The notes under the pieces are model-generated. The model was not told the origin of the DNA and did not search any database. It saw only the letters and a program-made list of their open reading frames with translations. A program made the position numbers and the translations under genes. A stretch of DNA of 64,000 nt from NCBI GenBank assembly GCA_900314645.1, contig OMWB01000001.1, positions 1 through 64,000 of the forward strand. Reading direction: 5' to 3'. Shown here piece after piece: positions 1-8,617 of this stretch (its first letter is position 1; every line of letters starts with the position of its first letter). The DNA comes from an uncultured Actinomycetes bacterium. Its GTDB lineage: Bacteria; Actinomycetota; Coriobacteriia; Coriobacteriales; Atopobiaceae.

Positions 1-1
1 G

Positions 2-100
2 GCCGCCGGCGTCCCCTGCGACGTCATCCCGATGGCCGACTACGGCATGGTCAACGGCAAGAACGTCCTGGCCTTCGCCAAGAAGCTCATCGGCTGCTAA
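2..100 (+). CDS. PTS lactose/cellobiose-family EIIB component, C-terminal end only
   Basis: The first 99 bases read openly as a 32-residue tail ending in TAA. The segment VIPMADYGMVNGKNVL matches the C-terminal end of small lactose/cellobiose-family PTS EIIB proteins, which carry the phosphorylated cysteine near their N-terminus (outside this window). EIIB takes phosphate from EIIA and passes it to the sugar bound by the membrane EIIC. The matching EIIA gene starts 109 bp downstream, so the two are probably one operon. Assignment rests only on the tail and on this context. Confidence 0.7.
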   Translation, partial: AAGVPCDVIPMADYGMVNGKNVLAFAKKLIGC

Positions 101-208
101 GTACCAACCCTGTAATACGCGCTCGTTTGTCTCGGGAAGGGACGGACGACTGCATGCGGGGCCTCCCCGCAAACACATCGACCGTATGACATACGTAAGG
201 AGTGCACA

Positions 209-541
209 ATGACTGAGGAGCTCGAGCTCACACTGTTCCAGATCATCACTGCTGCTGGTGGCTGCAAGTCCAACTACATCGGCGCCATTCAGGAGGCCAA
301 GGCCGGCAACATCGACGTTGCCAAGTCCCTCGTCAAGGACGGCGACGCGTTCCTGAGCCAGGCCCACGATCCTCACGCCAGCCTCCTCACCCAGGAGGCT
401 CAGCTCGCGATGGAGGGCAAGAACTCTGCCGACCTCATCTGCCTGCTCCTCATCCACGCTGAGGACCAGATGATGAGCTGCGAGGTCTTCAAGCAGATGG
501 CCGTCGAGTTCATCGAGCTCTATGAGAAGCTGAACGCCTAA
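209..541 (+). CDS. PTS lactose/cellobiose-family EIIA component
   Basis: This 110-residue protein has the usual length and all-helical composition of lactose/cellobiose EIIA, a cytoplasmic trimer that carries phosphate from HPr to EIIB. The phosphorylation site is visible in LLIHAEDQMM: His83 is the expected phospho-acceptor and Asp86, three residues later, is the expected metal ligand at the trimer centre. A strong AAGGAG site lies 9 bases before ATG. It follows an EIIB tail and precedes a MupG-type gene, so the transported sugar could be a beta-glucoside or a muramyl sugar; the sequence does not decide this. A hairpin follows the stop codon. Confidence 0.88.
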   Translation: MTEELELTLFQIITAAGGCKSNYIGAIQEAKAGNIDVAKSLVKDGDAFLSQAHDPHASLLTQEAQLAMEGKNSADLICLLLIHAEDQMMSCEVFKQMAVEFIELYEKLNA

Positions 542-562
542 TCACTTGCATTGAGCATCTCA

Positions 563-600
563 GAGGGGAGGGGGAAGCGATTCTCCCTCCCCACTTTGTT
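563..600 (+). terminator. Rho-independent terminator after PTS EIIA
   Basis: GGGGAGGG (565-572) pairs with CCCTCCCC (585-592) around a 12-base loop, followed by the short T-rich stretch ACTTTGTTT. It separates the EIIA gene from the MupG-type gene, perhaps as a partial terminator. Confidence 0.6.
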
Positions 601-638
601 TAGCTAGGGTTCTGAGGCATTGCGGAAAGGACACTTCC

Positions 639-1823
639 ATGGCAGTTCTCGGCGTATCCGTCTATCCCGACATCCGTCCGTTGAGCGAGATTCGCGAATA
701 TCTGAAGCTAGCGTCGAAGTATGGCTTTACCAGGGTGTTTACCAGCATGTTCTCTGTTGAGGGGACGCCTGACGAGGTGCTGGCGTACTTCCGTGACCTC
801 GACGGCGCGTCGCACGAGTATGGTATGGAGATCTCTCTGGACATCAATCCAGAGTGCATGGCCCGGCTTGGGGCAACGCCGGGAGACCTCTCGGTCTTTG
901 ACGAGATCAAGGCCGATATCCTGCGCATGGATGGTGCCTACGGCGAGGAAGACAACTTCCTCATGCTGCAGAATCCTTACGGTATGAAGATTGAGTACAA
1001 CGCGAGCGCGCTTGACCCCGCGGCGATTGAGGCGCTTGTCGCACGCGGCGTTGATAAGAATCGCATTCTCGCGTGCCACAACTTCTATCCGCAGCGCTAT
1101 ACCGGGTTCAGGTGGGACAAGTTCCGCGAGGTCAACGCCCGGTTGTCCAAGTTGGGCATTCGCATCGGAGCGTTTGTCGCTTCTCAGGCGCCGGGAACCC
1201 ACGGCGTATGGGATGCCATCTGTGGCTTGCCGACGGTCGAGCGCCTGCGCGACTATCCGGCAGACCTGCAGGCGCGTATCCTTGCGGCTGCGGGTACGAC
1301 GGACGTCTTCTTTGGGAACGCCTACGCCTCCGAGGAAGAGCTGGCGGCCGTCGCACAGGCTTTGGCGCCGGTTGAGCCGCACTATGTGAATCCGAAGGTG
1401 GAGTATGCCCTCGCGCACTCTGACTACTTCGACATGTCTGCGACTATGGCAAACCAGCGCAAGGTGCGCGTCGAGCCGCTCTATGACATCACGGACGTAG
1501 AGCGCGAGATCCTGCTTGACTTCTTCCCGCATCTTGACATGGGCGATAGCTCGGAGTGGATCTGGCGTACGCGCATGCCGCGCATGTTCTATCAGGACCA
1601 GGTTATCGCTCCGCGCCGCTATCCCGAGGCGGAGTTCCCCGTGGGTAGCGTTGTCATCGTGAATGACAACTACAAGCACTACGCCGGAGAGGTACAGGTG
1701 GTGCTTGAGCCCATCGTCAATGATGGCACGCGCAACCTTGTGGCACGCATCGACCGCGAAGAGATGACGATGTTTGACGTCATTGGGGACAACGATTTGG
1801 TCGTGTTCCTGCCTGCGCGATAA
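639..1823 (+). CDS. MupG/DUF871-family TIM-barrel phospho-glycosidase
   Basis: The 394-residue product matches the DUF871 (MupG) family over its full length: an N-terminal TIM barrel starting GVSVYP, the family segments SLDINPE and CHNFYPQRYTG, and a C-terminal cyclophilin-like domain from about residue 285. Characterised MupG proteins are cytoplasmic 6-phospho-N-acetylmuramidases that split MurNAc-6-phosphate-GlcNAc after PTS uptake. The gene lies just after PTS EIIB/EIIA genes, which fits catabolism of an imported phosphodisaccharide. No MurQ etherase or MurNAc-specific EIIC is visible, so the exact substrate is inferred. An AAAGGA site precedes ATG. Confidence 0.8.
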   Translation: MAVLGVSVYPDIRPLSEIREYLKLASKYGFTRVFTSMFSVEGTPDEVLAYFRDLDGASHEYGMEISLDINPECMARLGATPGDLSVFDEIKADILRMDGAYGEEDNFLMLQNPYGMKIEYNASALDPAAIEALVARGVDKNRILACHNFYPQRYTGFRWDKFREVNARLSKLGIRIGAFVASQAPGTHGVWDAICGLPTVERLRDYPADLQARILAAAGTTDVFFGNAYASEEELAAVAQALAPVEPHYVNPKVEYALAHSDYFDMSATMANQRKVRVEPLYDITDVEREILLDFFPHLDMGDSSEWIWRTRMPRMFYQDQVIAPRRYPEAEFPVGSVVIVNDNYKHYAGEVQVVLEPIVNDGTRNLVARIDREEMTMFDVIGDNDLVVFLPAR

Positions 1824-1851
1824 CGTCTGCGTGAGTTGGTACGGGGACGCC

Positions 1852-2595
1852 ATGGGGATTCACACCTACGTGACTGGAGACATTCACGGCAGCATCGATA
1901 TTGGCAAGCTGATTCCGTATCGCTGGCCTGAAGGGCAGAAGCTGCGGCGCTGTGATTACCTGCTGATTTGCGGGGACTTTGGCTTGGTGTGGTCAGAGAA
2001 TCCGCCCGTGGAGGATCGTTACTTTCTCGGCTGGCTGAACAGCCAGCCGTGGACCACGCTGTTCATTGACGGGAACCATGAGAATCATGACCTGCTGGAC
2101 AGTTTTGAGGTCACACAGTGGCATGGCGGCAAGGTCCATGTGGTGCCAGAGTATCCCAATCTCATTCATTTGATGCGTGGTCAGGTCTTTGATATGGGCT
2201 ACGACGGGCTGTGGTTCACTATGGGTGGAGGGTGGACTCGCGACTCAAGTTGGCGTATTCCCGGTGACGAGTGGTGGCCACGAGAGCTACCCAGCGAAGA
2301 GGAGTATGCAGAGGCGCGCGCGAACCTCGATGCGGTGGACTGGAGCGTGGACTACGTGATTACGCACGAGTGCCCGAGGTCTCGGCGTCCCTATGCCATG
2401 TATGACTGGTATCGCGAGGAATTCGATCCCGCAGACGAGCTGTCTGTGTTTTTGGACGAGGTGGACCAGCGCATCGATCACGAGCGCCTGAAGCGCTGGT
2501 ACTCAGGTCATTATCATTCCGATCGCACGCTTGGTGACGATCAGCACGTGCTGCTCTACCGCCAGATCATCCCCCTCGGCACCCTCCCTGCCTAA
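1852..2595 (+). CDS. Calcineurin-like metallophosphoesterase
   Basis: The product of 247 residues carries the two-metal phosphoesterase motifs in order: GDIHG near residue 9, GDFG near 42, GNHEN near 74 and a C-terminal GHYH. The family hydrolyses phosphomonoesters or diesters with Mn or Fe; the substrate is unknown. The ATG at 1852 was chosen because the fold begins at once (YVTGDIHG); in-frame starts further upstream would only add an unrelated N-terminus that overlaps the MupG gene. A GGGGA sequence precedes the start. A closely related paralogue lies at 38094-38825. Confidence 0.8.
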   Translation: MGIHTYVTGDIHGSIDIGKLIPYRWPEGQKLRRCDYLLICGDFGLVWSENPPVEDRYFLGWLNSQPWTTLFIDGNHENHDLLDSFEVTQWHGGKVHVVPEYPNLIHLMRGQVFDMGYDGLWFTMGGGWTRDSSWRIPGDEWWPRELPSEEEYAEARANLDAVDWSVDYVITHECPRSRRPYAMYDWYREEFDPADELSVFLDEVDQRIDHERLKRWYSGHYHSDRTLGDDQHVLLYRQIIPLGTLPA

Positions 2596-2621
2596 CCTCA
2601 CTACAAACCACCCATCCCAAA

Positions 2622-2822
2622 GTGGGACACTCAGCCCGGAGGTTTCTGTCCCACTAAATGGGACAACAGGGACAGTGTTTGATGGGACACCTGGGACACC
2701 CAGCCCGGAGGTTTTTGTCCCACCAAATGGGACAACAGGGACAGTGTTTGATGGGACACCTGGGACACCCAGCCCGGAGGTTTCTGTCCCACCAAATGGG
2801 ACAACAGGGACAGTGTTTAAGA
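2622..2822 (+). repeat. REP-like tandem repeat cluster (left flank of RAYT)
   Basis: Nearly three copies of a 69-bp unit start at 2624, 2693 and 2762. Each has the core CAGCCCGGAGGTTT followed by the perfect hairpin TTGTCCCA-CCAAA-TGGGACAA (loop varies slightly) and then ACAGGGACAGTGTTT. The GGAGG placed 5' of a hairpin resembles the GTAG/GGAG tetranucleotide plus hairpin of REP sequences mobilised by RAYT transposases. The cluster is inverted relative to the one at 3640-3845. Confidence 0.85.
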
Positions 2823-2875
2823 CGTCATATAGCTGGGTATCATCTCCTTCACCCGTCGACCGAGGGAGGGAACCC

Positions 2876-3619
2876 GTGCCTAGGACGCGCCGCATCCAAA
2901 GTGAGACTGACCTCTATCACATCATGTCGCGCGGAGTTGGGCGAAGCATCATCTATGAAGACGATGATGACAGGAACAAGTTCCTAGCGCTCTTGTCGTC
3001 GCTCCTGAAGAAATGTCGGGTAACGCTGCATGCGTGGTGTCTTATGGACAACCATTACCACTTGCTCGCAAAGGGCAAATTGAGCTCGATTTCAGAATTG
3101 ATGCGGAAGCTCAACGCGGCCTATGCGCTCTATTTCAATGAACGACACGATCGTGTGGGTCATCTCTTCCAAGGAAGGTTCCGAAGTGAACCAGTTGAGG
3201 ATGAGGACTATTACCTCACCGTGCTGCGATACATTCACCAAAACCCTGTCAAAGCGCTGATTACGCCTACGTGCAGTTATCCATGGAGCAGCTTCGACCA
3301 TTACGTTGACGCGCCGCGTTTGGTGGACAATCGCATGGCACTGCAGCTGCTAGGACCCGAGGGATTCGCAGAGTTTCACGAATACGTAGACCTGGCGAGC
3401 GTGTGCCTTGATGTCGGTAGCGGACGTCGCGTGGTGCCAGATGAGGAGATGTACGCTGTCGCTCGCGCGGTTCTTCCTGACGTGCGAGTCGAAGAAATCG
3501 CAGGTCTCGAGCGTGGTCTTCGTGACGCCGTCCTCAGGACGCTCAAGTGCGCCAATCTTTCTACGCGTCAGATAGAACGAATGACTGGTATCCCAAAGAG
3601 TGTTGTTTCTCGCGCCTAG
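2876..3619 (+). CDS. REP-associated tyrosine transposase (RAYT, Y1 HUH family)
   Basis: The 247-residue product has the Y1/IS200-like fold: it opens with RIQSETDLYHIMSRG, has the metal-binding HUH pair in DNHYHLL (His60 and His62), GHLFQGRF, and a candidate catalytic tyrosine in DYYLTVLRYIHQNP (Tyr112 or Tyr113). A C-terminal extension ends in an HTH-like segment (STRQIERMTGIPKSVVSR). RAYTs cut and join single-stranded REP hairpins. GTG at 2876 was chosen because GAGGGAGGG precedes it and homology begins there; a longer reading frame would merely translate the repeats. Flanking inverted REP-like clusters support the identification. Confidence 0.85.
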   Translation: MPRTRRIQSETDLYHIMSRGVGRSIIYEDDDDRNKFLALLSSLLKKCRVTLHAWCLMDNHYHLLAKGKLSSISELMRKLNAAYALYFNERHDRVGHLFQGRFRSEPVEDEDYYLTVLRYIHQNPVKALITPTCSYPWSSFDHYVDAPRLVDNRMALQLLGPEGFAEFHEYVDLASVCLDVGSGRRVVPDEEMYAVARAVLPDVRVEEIAGLERGLRDAVLRTLKCANLSTRQIERMTGIPKSVVSRA

Positions 3620-3639
3620 CTGCTGCTCGCCCATTCATC

Positions 3640-3845
3640 AGTGTCCCCGTTGTCCCGCCAAGTGGGACAGAAACCTCCGGGTTGGGTGTCCCACGCTTAA
3701 CTGTTGTTCGTCCATTCATCAGTGTCCCCGTTGTCCCAGTAAGTGGGACAAAAACCTCCGGGCTGGGTGTCCCAAGTGGGACAAAAACCTCCGGGCTGGG
3801 TGTCCCACCGCCAAGTGGGACAAAAACCTCCGGGCTGGGTGTCCC
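3640..3845 (-). repeat. REP-like repeat cluster (right flank of RAYT, inverted)
   Basis: Four units in the opposite orientation to the left cluster: 3640-3693, 3721-3774, 3775-3807 and 3808-3845. Each contains AGTGGGACAAAAACCTCCGG (or a one- or two-base variant), the reverse complement of the left-hand core, and GGTGTCCC. The first two units are about 81 bp apart and also share the preceding text CATTCATCAGTGTCCCCG. The last units lie just upstream of the GH4 gene promoter. Confidence 0.85.
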
Positions 3846-3856
3846 GGGCAGAATCG

Positions 3857-3885
3857 TTGACTTCCTCGTATACTTGGGTTGTATG
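3857..3885 (+). promoter_or_regulatory. Candidate promoter of the GH4 gene
   Basis: TTGACT (3857-3862) and TGTATG (3880-3885) are separated by 17 bp, close to the sigma-70 consensus, 38 bp before the start codon. It begins just after the last REP-like unit, so the repeat expansion has spared it. Confidence 0.4.
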
Positions 3886-3922
3886 CACGTGTGTGCGTGG
3901 TTCTGACGAGGGGGAGGTTTCC

Positions 3923-5326
3923 ATGAAAGACGGACTGAAGATCTGCACCATCGGTGGCGGCTCAAGCTATACGCCTGAGCTCATGAACGGCTTCATCAAG
4001 CGCTACGATCGCCTGCCAATCAAAGAAATCTGGCTCGTGGACGTTGAGCGCGGTCGCGAGAAGCTCGAGATCGTCGGCGCGCTTGCGCAGCGCATGTGGG
4101 ACAAGGCGGGGCTCGACGTAAAGGTCCACCTGACGCTTGATCGCCGCGAGGCGCTCAAGGATGCTGACTTCGTCACCACGCAGTTCCGCGTGGGCCTGCT
4201 TGATGCGCGCATCAAGGACGAGCGCATCCCGTTCTCCTATGGCATGCTGGGCCAGGAGACCAATGGCGCGGGCGGCATGTTCAAGGCGCTGCGCACCATT
4301 CCCGTCATCCTGGACATCGTCGAGGAGATGAAAGAGCTCTGCCCCAACGCATGGCTTGTCAGCTTCACCAACCCCTCGGGCATGGTTACCGAGTCGGTCA
4401 TCCGTTACGGCGGTTGGGATCGCTGCATCGGCCTGTGCAACGTGCCCATCGGTGCCATGCTCTCTGAGCCCGAGCTCATTGGCAAGACCCTTGATGATCT
4501 GGTGTACCGCTTTGCCGGTATCGACCACTTCCACTGGCACCGCGTCTTTGACGGGGCAACGGGCCGCGAGGTCACCATGGACATCATCGATGCCATGCTC
4601 GATCCAAATAAGGACTCGGGCATCCCGGCCAACATCCACAACATCCCGTTCGCGCGCGAGCAGCTTGATCACCTCAAGATGATTCCGTGCGGCTATCACC
4701 GCTACTACTACATCCAGACAGACATGCTGGCTGACGGTCTCAGGGAGTATGCCGATCCTGAGCTTGGTACCCGTGCGCAGCAGGTCAAGGAGGTCGAGGA
4801 CCAGCTCTTCGAGCTCTACAAGGATCCCGAACTTGCCGAGATGCCCGAGCTCCTGTCCAAGCGTGGCGGCGCGCACTACTCCGATGTCGCGACCGAGTCT
4901 ATCGCGGCCATCTACAACAACGCCAACGAGCACATCGTGTGCTCGACGCTGAACCGTGGTGCGATTCCTGACCTGCCGGCCGACGCCGTCGTGCAGGTGT
5001 CCAGCTACGTAGGTGGAGCGGGCGCGCAGCCTATCGCCTTCGGGCCGATGGCTCCGGCAGCTCGCGGCTACCTGCAGCTTATGTGGAACATGCAGCTACT
5101 GGTCGAGGAGGCTGCGGTCAAGGGCGACTACGGCGCGCTGCTCGAGGCCGTCGCGCTGAATCCGCAGATTCCTTCCGGCTCTGACGCCATGCACGTCATC
5201 GACGAGCTGCTCATTGCCCACAAGCAGTATCTGCCGCAGTTCGCTGACAAGATCGCCGAGCTCGAGGCGGCTGGCGTGACCATCAAGGACGACGTGGTTC
5301 GCGAGATGTGCGAGCAGGGACGTTAA
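3923..5326 (+). CDS. 6-phospho-beta-glucosidase, glycoside hydrolase family 4
   Basis: The 467-residue product has the GH4 layout: an N-terminal NAD-binding Rossmann fold with GGGSSYTPEL near residue 10, FTNPSG near 154, and the metal ligands Cys172 in GLCNVPIG and His202 in GIDHFHW. GH4 enzymes cleave 6-phospho-glycosides through NAD-dependent oxidation and elimination with Mn2+. The CNVPIG form and length fit the phospho-beta-glucosidase (LicH/CelF-like) branch. The ATG at 3923 follows GGGGGAGG by 5 bases. The gene stands alone, ending in a strong two-way terminator, and would process cellobiose-type phosphosugars delivered by PTS. Confidence 0.87.
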   Translation: MKDGLKICTIGGGSSYTPELMNGFIKRYDRLPIKEIWLVDVERGREKLEIVGALAQRMWDKAGLDVKVHLTLDRREALKDADFVTTQFRVGLLDARIKDERIPFSYGMLGQETNGAGGMFKALRTIPVILDIVEEMKELCPNAWLVSFTNPSGMVTESVIRYGGWDRCIGLCNVPIGAMLSEPELIGKTLDDLVYRFAGIDHFHWHRVFDGATGREVTMDIIDAMLDPNKDSGIPANIHNIPFAREQLDHLKMIPCGYHRYYYIQTDMLADGLREYADPELGTRAQQVKEVEDQLFELYKDPELAEMPELLSKRGGAHYSDVATESIAAIYNNANEHIVCSTLNRGAIPDLPADAVVQVSSYVGGAGAQPIAFGPMAPAARGYLQLMWNMQLLVEEAAVKGDYGALLEAVALNPQIPSGSDAMHVIDELLIAHKQYLPQFADKIAELEAAGVTIKDDVVREMCEQGR

Positions 5327-5347
5327 GCCTCATTCCTCTTGACACCA

Positions 5348-5394
5348 AGGGGCACCCCTTTCGGATTCACGTGAATCCGAAAGGGGGTGCCCCT
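5348..5394. terminator. Strong bidirectional terminator, 23-bp arms
   Basis: The arm 5348-5370 pairs with 5371-5394, interrupted only by one bulged G; the centre is TTCACGTGAA. It sits between the convergent GH4 gene and the BrxD-like gene and serves both strands. It is one of several unusually long hairpins at gene ends in this window. Confidence 0.8.
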
Positions 5395-5409
5395 CTTTAG
5401 TCGCCTATC

Positions 5410-6750
5410 CTACAGCGTGAACTCTGCAAACTGGCTGCCTGCCTCGGGCTCTTCCGGATCTCCGGGCAGCGGCGCATGGCTCAAGGCGTCGGAGCCAAGC
5501 AACTCGGTCACCGTCAGCTGCGGGTTTTGGCACAGGATATCGAGCATCTCAATGAAGTCCCTGATGACCTCGCGAGGCGTGAGGTGCGTGTCAGACCCGA
5601 CGCGTCCGTACTCAAGCTGGAGGAACGTGACAAGATCGGCCTCACCGAGCGTGCGTTGGTAGCCAAAGTATCCCGCATGAATGTCTGCGAGCTTCTCGAT
5701 GAGCACCAGCAGCTCTTCGTAGGTAAGCGGCTCAAGCCTGATGACCGGCGCGAGCATGTCGAGAAGCCCCTCTTGGGCAAATCGTCCCTGCGTCAGACGA
5801 GAGCGCAGGGCCTCGTAGCTATAGATACCGCGACGGCGGTCTTCGATGGACTGCGGCGTGCCGCTCATAATGATGCCCAGATAGTGCGCACGGCCCTGAA
5901 GCGTGTCGTTGTACATGGTGAGAATCTTCTCGTAGTTGTACTGGCGCGACACGGCGTTGGGAATCTTGTAGAGGTTGACCAGCTCATCCACCAGCACAAC
6001 AAGCCCCTGGTAGCCGGCCTGAACCAAGAACTCCGCGAAGAGCTTGAGGTAGTCGTACCAATCGTCGTCGCTGATGATGATGTTTATGCCAAGTTCCTCA
6101 CGCGCCTCGCTCTTGGTGCGGTACTCGCCGCGGAACCACTTGGTGACGTTGGCCTTGGTCTCATCGTCGCTCTCAAGGTGCGAGCGATAGTACAGGGTGA
6201 GCAAGCGCGCAAAGTCATAGCCGTGCACAAGTTCCTGCAGCTGTTGGATAGTGGCCATGATGCGGTGCTCTACCTCAGTGGCGAAAGCAGGGTCAGCTTG
6301 ATCAAGACCCGTGGCAAGCGCGACCTCCTGTTGTACGCCGCTAATCCAGCGATCAAGGATGAGCGTCAGCGCACCGCCATCAGGCCGCGTTTTGGTGGAA
6401 AGGTTGCGGATGAGCTCGCGATAGGTGGCAAGTCCCTGCCCCTTGCTACCCTGCAGACGGCGCTCGGGGGAGAGGTCCGCGTCGCACACCACAAAGCTGC
6501 GTCCCATGGCATGGTTGCGGATGGTTTGGAGCAAGAAGCTCTTTCCGCTGCCGTAGCGTCCGACCAAGAAGCGGAACGAGGCGCCGCCGTCTGCCACAAG
6601 GTCGAGGTCATGGAGAAGCGCCTGAATCTCGCGCTCGCGACCCACCGTGACATACGGCAGCCCCACGCGAGGAACTACGCCGCCCTTGAGCGAGTTGATA
6701 ATGACCGCAGCAATACGTTTAGGTATCTTGACCTGCTGTTCGTTCGTCAT
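5410..6750 (-). CDS. BrxD-like (DUF2791) ATP-binding protein
   Basis: The 446-residue product is a P-loop ATPase: Walker A GRYGSGKSF at residues 64-72, a Walker B-type LVVLVDELVN near 250, and a sensor-like region GIIMSGTPQSIEDRRRG. The overall text matches the BREX BrxD/DUF2791 ATPase family. Its start overlaps the stop of the TerB-domain gene by four bases (ATGA), so the pair is translationally coupled. In known loci such ATPases accompany a TerB-N/TerB-C protein and a DEAD/DEAH helicase and are linked with phage defence; no helicase is present here. The role is therefore inferred. Confidence 0.75.
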   Translation of the reverse strand: MTNEQQVKIPKRIAAVIINSLKGGVVPRVGLPYVTVGREREIQALLHDLDLVADGGASFRFLVGRYGSGKSFLLQTIRNHAMGRSFVVCDADLSPERRLQGSKGQGLATYRELIRNLSTKTRPDGGALTLILDRWISGVQQEVALATGLDQADPAFATEVEHRIMATIQQLQELVHGYDFARLLTLYYRSHLESDDETKANVTKWFRGEYRTKSEAREELGINIIISDDDWYDYLKLFAEFLVQAGYQGLVVLVDELVNLYKIPNAVSRQYNYEKILTMYNDTLQGRAHYLGIIMSGTPQSIEDRRRGIYSYEALRSRLTQGRFAQEGLLDMLAPVIRLEPLTYEELLVLIEKLADIHAGYFGYQRTLGEADLVTFLQLEYGRVGSDTHLTPREVIRDFIEMLDILCQNPQLTVTELLGSDALSHAPLPGDPEEPEAGSQFAEFTL

Positions 6751-8585
6751 AGACCCAGTATCTCCCTCACGTCTTGCTCGTAGTCTTCAATCAACACGGG
6801 GGTGTCCCCATCAAACTCGATAACCGCGTCCCCCACGATATCAAACAGCTTCTCGTTAATGCTATCAATAACAAGAGACAACAATTGTCCTTCAGGGTTA
6901 GGGGGAGCTGCTTCCCCGTCTAACAGCGCGCGCACAACTATGATTTCAGCTGATGACAGGGGAGAGTCGACCGAGCCCGGCGATGCCGAGGGTGCGGGCT
7001 CCTCCGTAAGAGGTGCCTCTTCAGGCGCGTCGAAGGCGTGCGGCATCTCGTCGGAGGTACCCGCACCCTCGGCATCGCCGGGCTCGTCGCCACGCTCTTC
7101 ATCAGTCAGCAGTGCCTCTTGTGTAACTGCGGCAGCTGCACGTATCTGTCCCAGTTGAGAGAGATCAATTGTGATGCGACGCTTTTCTGCCTCCGCTTGC
7201 TCCGCCAGCAGCTCGTCGATAGCCTTGTCTATGATCTTCTTAACATACGCGGCGACCGGACGCTCCTTCAGCGGGTACGCGTAGTCAAGCTTGTCCCTGA
7301 GCTGCTTGTCGACAGCGTGCAGAATGGTGCCCAGCTCACTGCTTCTGCCGGTGGCGCTGCAGAGCAGATAGCGTCGCCAGCGGCCGTCACGGCACACGAG
7401 CGTCTCAACGGGGCTCAGCGCAACCGAGACATCTGCATGGGGCTCTGGGTCGTAGAACACAGCAGAGGCAAACATGGTGTAGGGCTCGCTGTACGAGCCG
7501 CCAAAGAGGCCTTCGACAAAGTCGGTCTTGCGTCTGCGCGCGCAGTGCAAAACCAGTGCTCGGAAGGTGTCGCTGGCAATGCGGCGCAGCTCATCAGGCT
7601 TGTCTCTAGAGAGTCGCGCACCACAAATCTGGTAACTCGAGCATTCGTTGAGCGCCGCCAAGAGCTGTTCGTCCGTCACCGGCGGCAGGCCGAGTGCGTT
7701 CCCGTCCAGCTTCCCCTCCTTGCGCGTGAGCTTGTTGGCCGCAAGCGTCTCTTCCTCAGCACGGAGAAGCGTAAACACCTGTGCCTGCATGCCTTGTGCG
7801 GCCTCGGGAAGGACCGCTGGGTCAAGCCCGTGGTATGCCACGTAGTCGCGCAACCAACGGCGAAGGTACGAGGAGAACGTAGAGCCCTGTGCCGCATCAG
7901 TCTGCGAGAACGCGTCACGGAACGCGACAAGATCAATAAAGCCCTGCTCACCGGGCGTGGTGCCAATGCCACAGAGCAGCTCGTACACATGCAGAAACGC
8001 GAACGAGAGCGGCGCCTCGGGCATCTGCCCAGAGCGCACCTGTGTGCGCCACGAGAAGTATCCTCTCAGCTGCGAAAGCGTCATGGAGCTGTAGGTGGGG
8101 AAGTACTGAGAGTATGTGCCATGGAACTCGTACTCGTCCTCAAAGTCTTCCATGAAGCGCGCCTGCTCAAAGAACAGACGATTGGCGGAGCGTGACCCAT
8201 AGGCAAGTGAGCCCCTGAACGACGAGGAACCAGGAGTGGGCTGGTCAGTGGCCATGGCGCGGAGCTGGTAATAGCGCTCAGGGACGGTTTGGCCGGCAAC
8301 GCTCTGCGGTGCAGCCTGCTCAAGCGAGAGCTGTCGGGGCGCCGCAGACGCTTGCGTCTGCGGTCGCGCCGCTCCCGCTGTTGAAGGACGCCAAGGCTGG
8401 TTGGGCGTGTAGTCAGTGTGCGGCAGCGAGCTCACCTTTTGGCGGTTGCGTTCGTTGCGCTCGCGCATCTGTTTGCCCGTTTGGAGGATGGGCTGGTCAC
8501 TGTAGGTGCGTGAGGTGAAGGTGGCGCTTTCCGTCAACCGACGATTGGCCAGGAGCTCTCGTAAGATTCTTTCGATATCGGGCAT
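6747..8585 (-). CDS. TerB N/TerB C domain protein, partner of the BrxD-like ATPase
   Basis: The 612-residue protein has a low-complexity Ala/Pro/Gln N-terminus (to about residue 110), then a segment like TerB-N (YFPTYSSMTLSQLRGYFSWR, FAFLHVYELLCGIG, about 155-260), a middle region, and an acidic Pro-rich linker before a C-terminal part that resembles TerB-C. TerB-N/C proteins accompany BrxD-like ATPases in stress and phage-defence loci. ATG at 8585 was chosen over one 18 bases earlier because GGAGG lies 6 bases before it. The linker DNA contains a 26-bp perfect inverted repeat (6973-6998 with 7060-7085). Domain limits are approximate. Confidence 0.7.
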   Translation of the reverse strand: MPDIERILRELLANRRLTESATFTSRTYSDQPILQTGKQMRERNERNRQKVSSLPHTDYTPNQPWRPSTAGAARPQTQASAAPRQLSLEQAAPQSVAGQTVPERYYQLRAMATDQPTPGSSSFRGSLAYGSRSANRLFFEQARFMEDFEDEYEFHGTYSQYFPTYSSMTLSQLRGYFSWRTQVRSGQMPEAPLSFAFLHVYELLCGIGTTPGEQGFIDLVAFRDAFSQTDAAQGSTFSSYLRRWLRDYVAYHGLDPAVLPEAAQGMQAQVFTLLRAEEETLAANKLTRKEGKLDGNALGLPPVTDEQLLAALNECSSYQICGARLSRDKPDELRRIASDTFRALVLHCARRRKTDFVEGLFGGSYSEPYTMFASAVFYDPEPHADVSVALSPVETLVCRDGRWRRYLLCSATGRSSELGTILHAVDKQLRDKLDYAYPLKERPVAAYVKKIIDKAIDELLAEQAEAEKRRITIDLSQLGQIRAAAAVTQEALLTDEERGDEPGDAEGAGTSDEMPHAFDAPEEAPLTEEPAPSASPGSVDSPLSSAEIIVVRALLDGEAAPPNPEGQLLSLVIDSINEKLFDIVGDAVIEFDGDTPVLIEDYEQDVREILGL

Positions 8586-8617
8586 GCGCACCTCCCTCCG
8601 CACAGTGTTGACCCTCT

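Noticed and set aside
2622..2822. Regular 69-bp repeats as a CRISPR array
   Set aside because: The whole unit is conserved with no variable spacers, the units are palindromic, and they flank a RAYT transposase.
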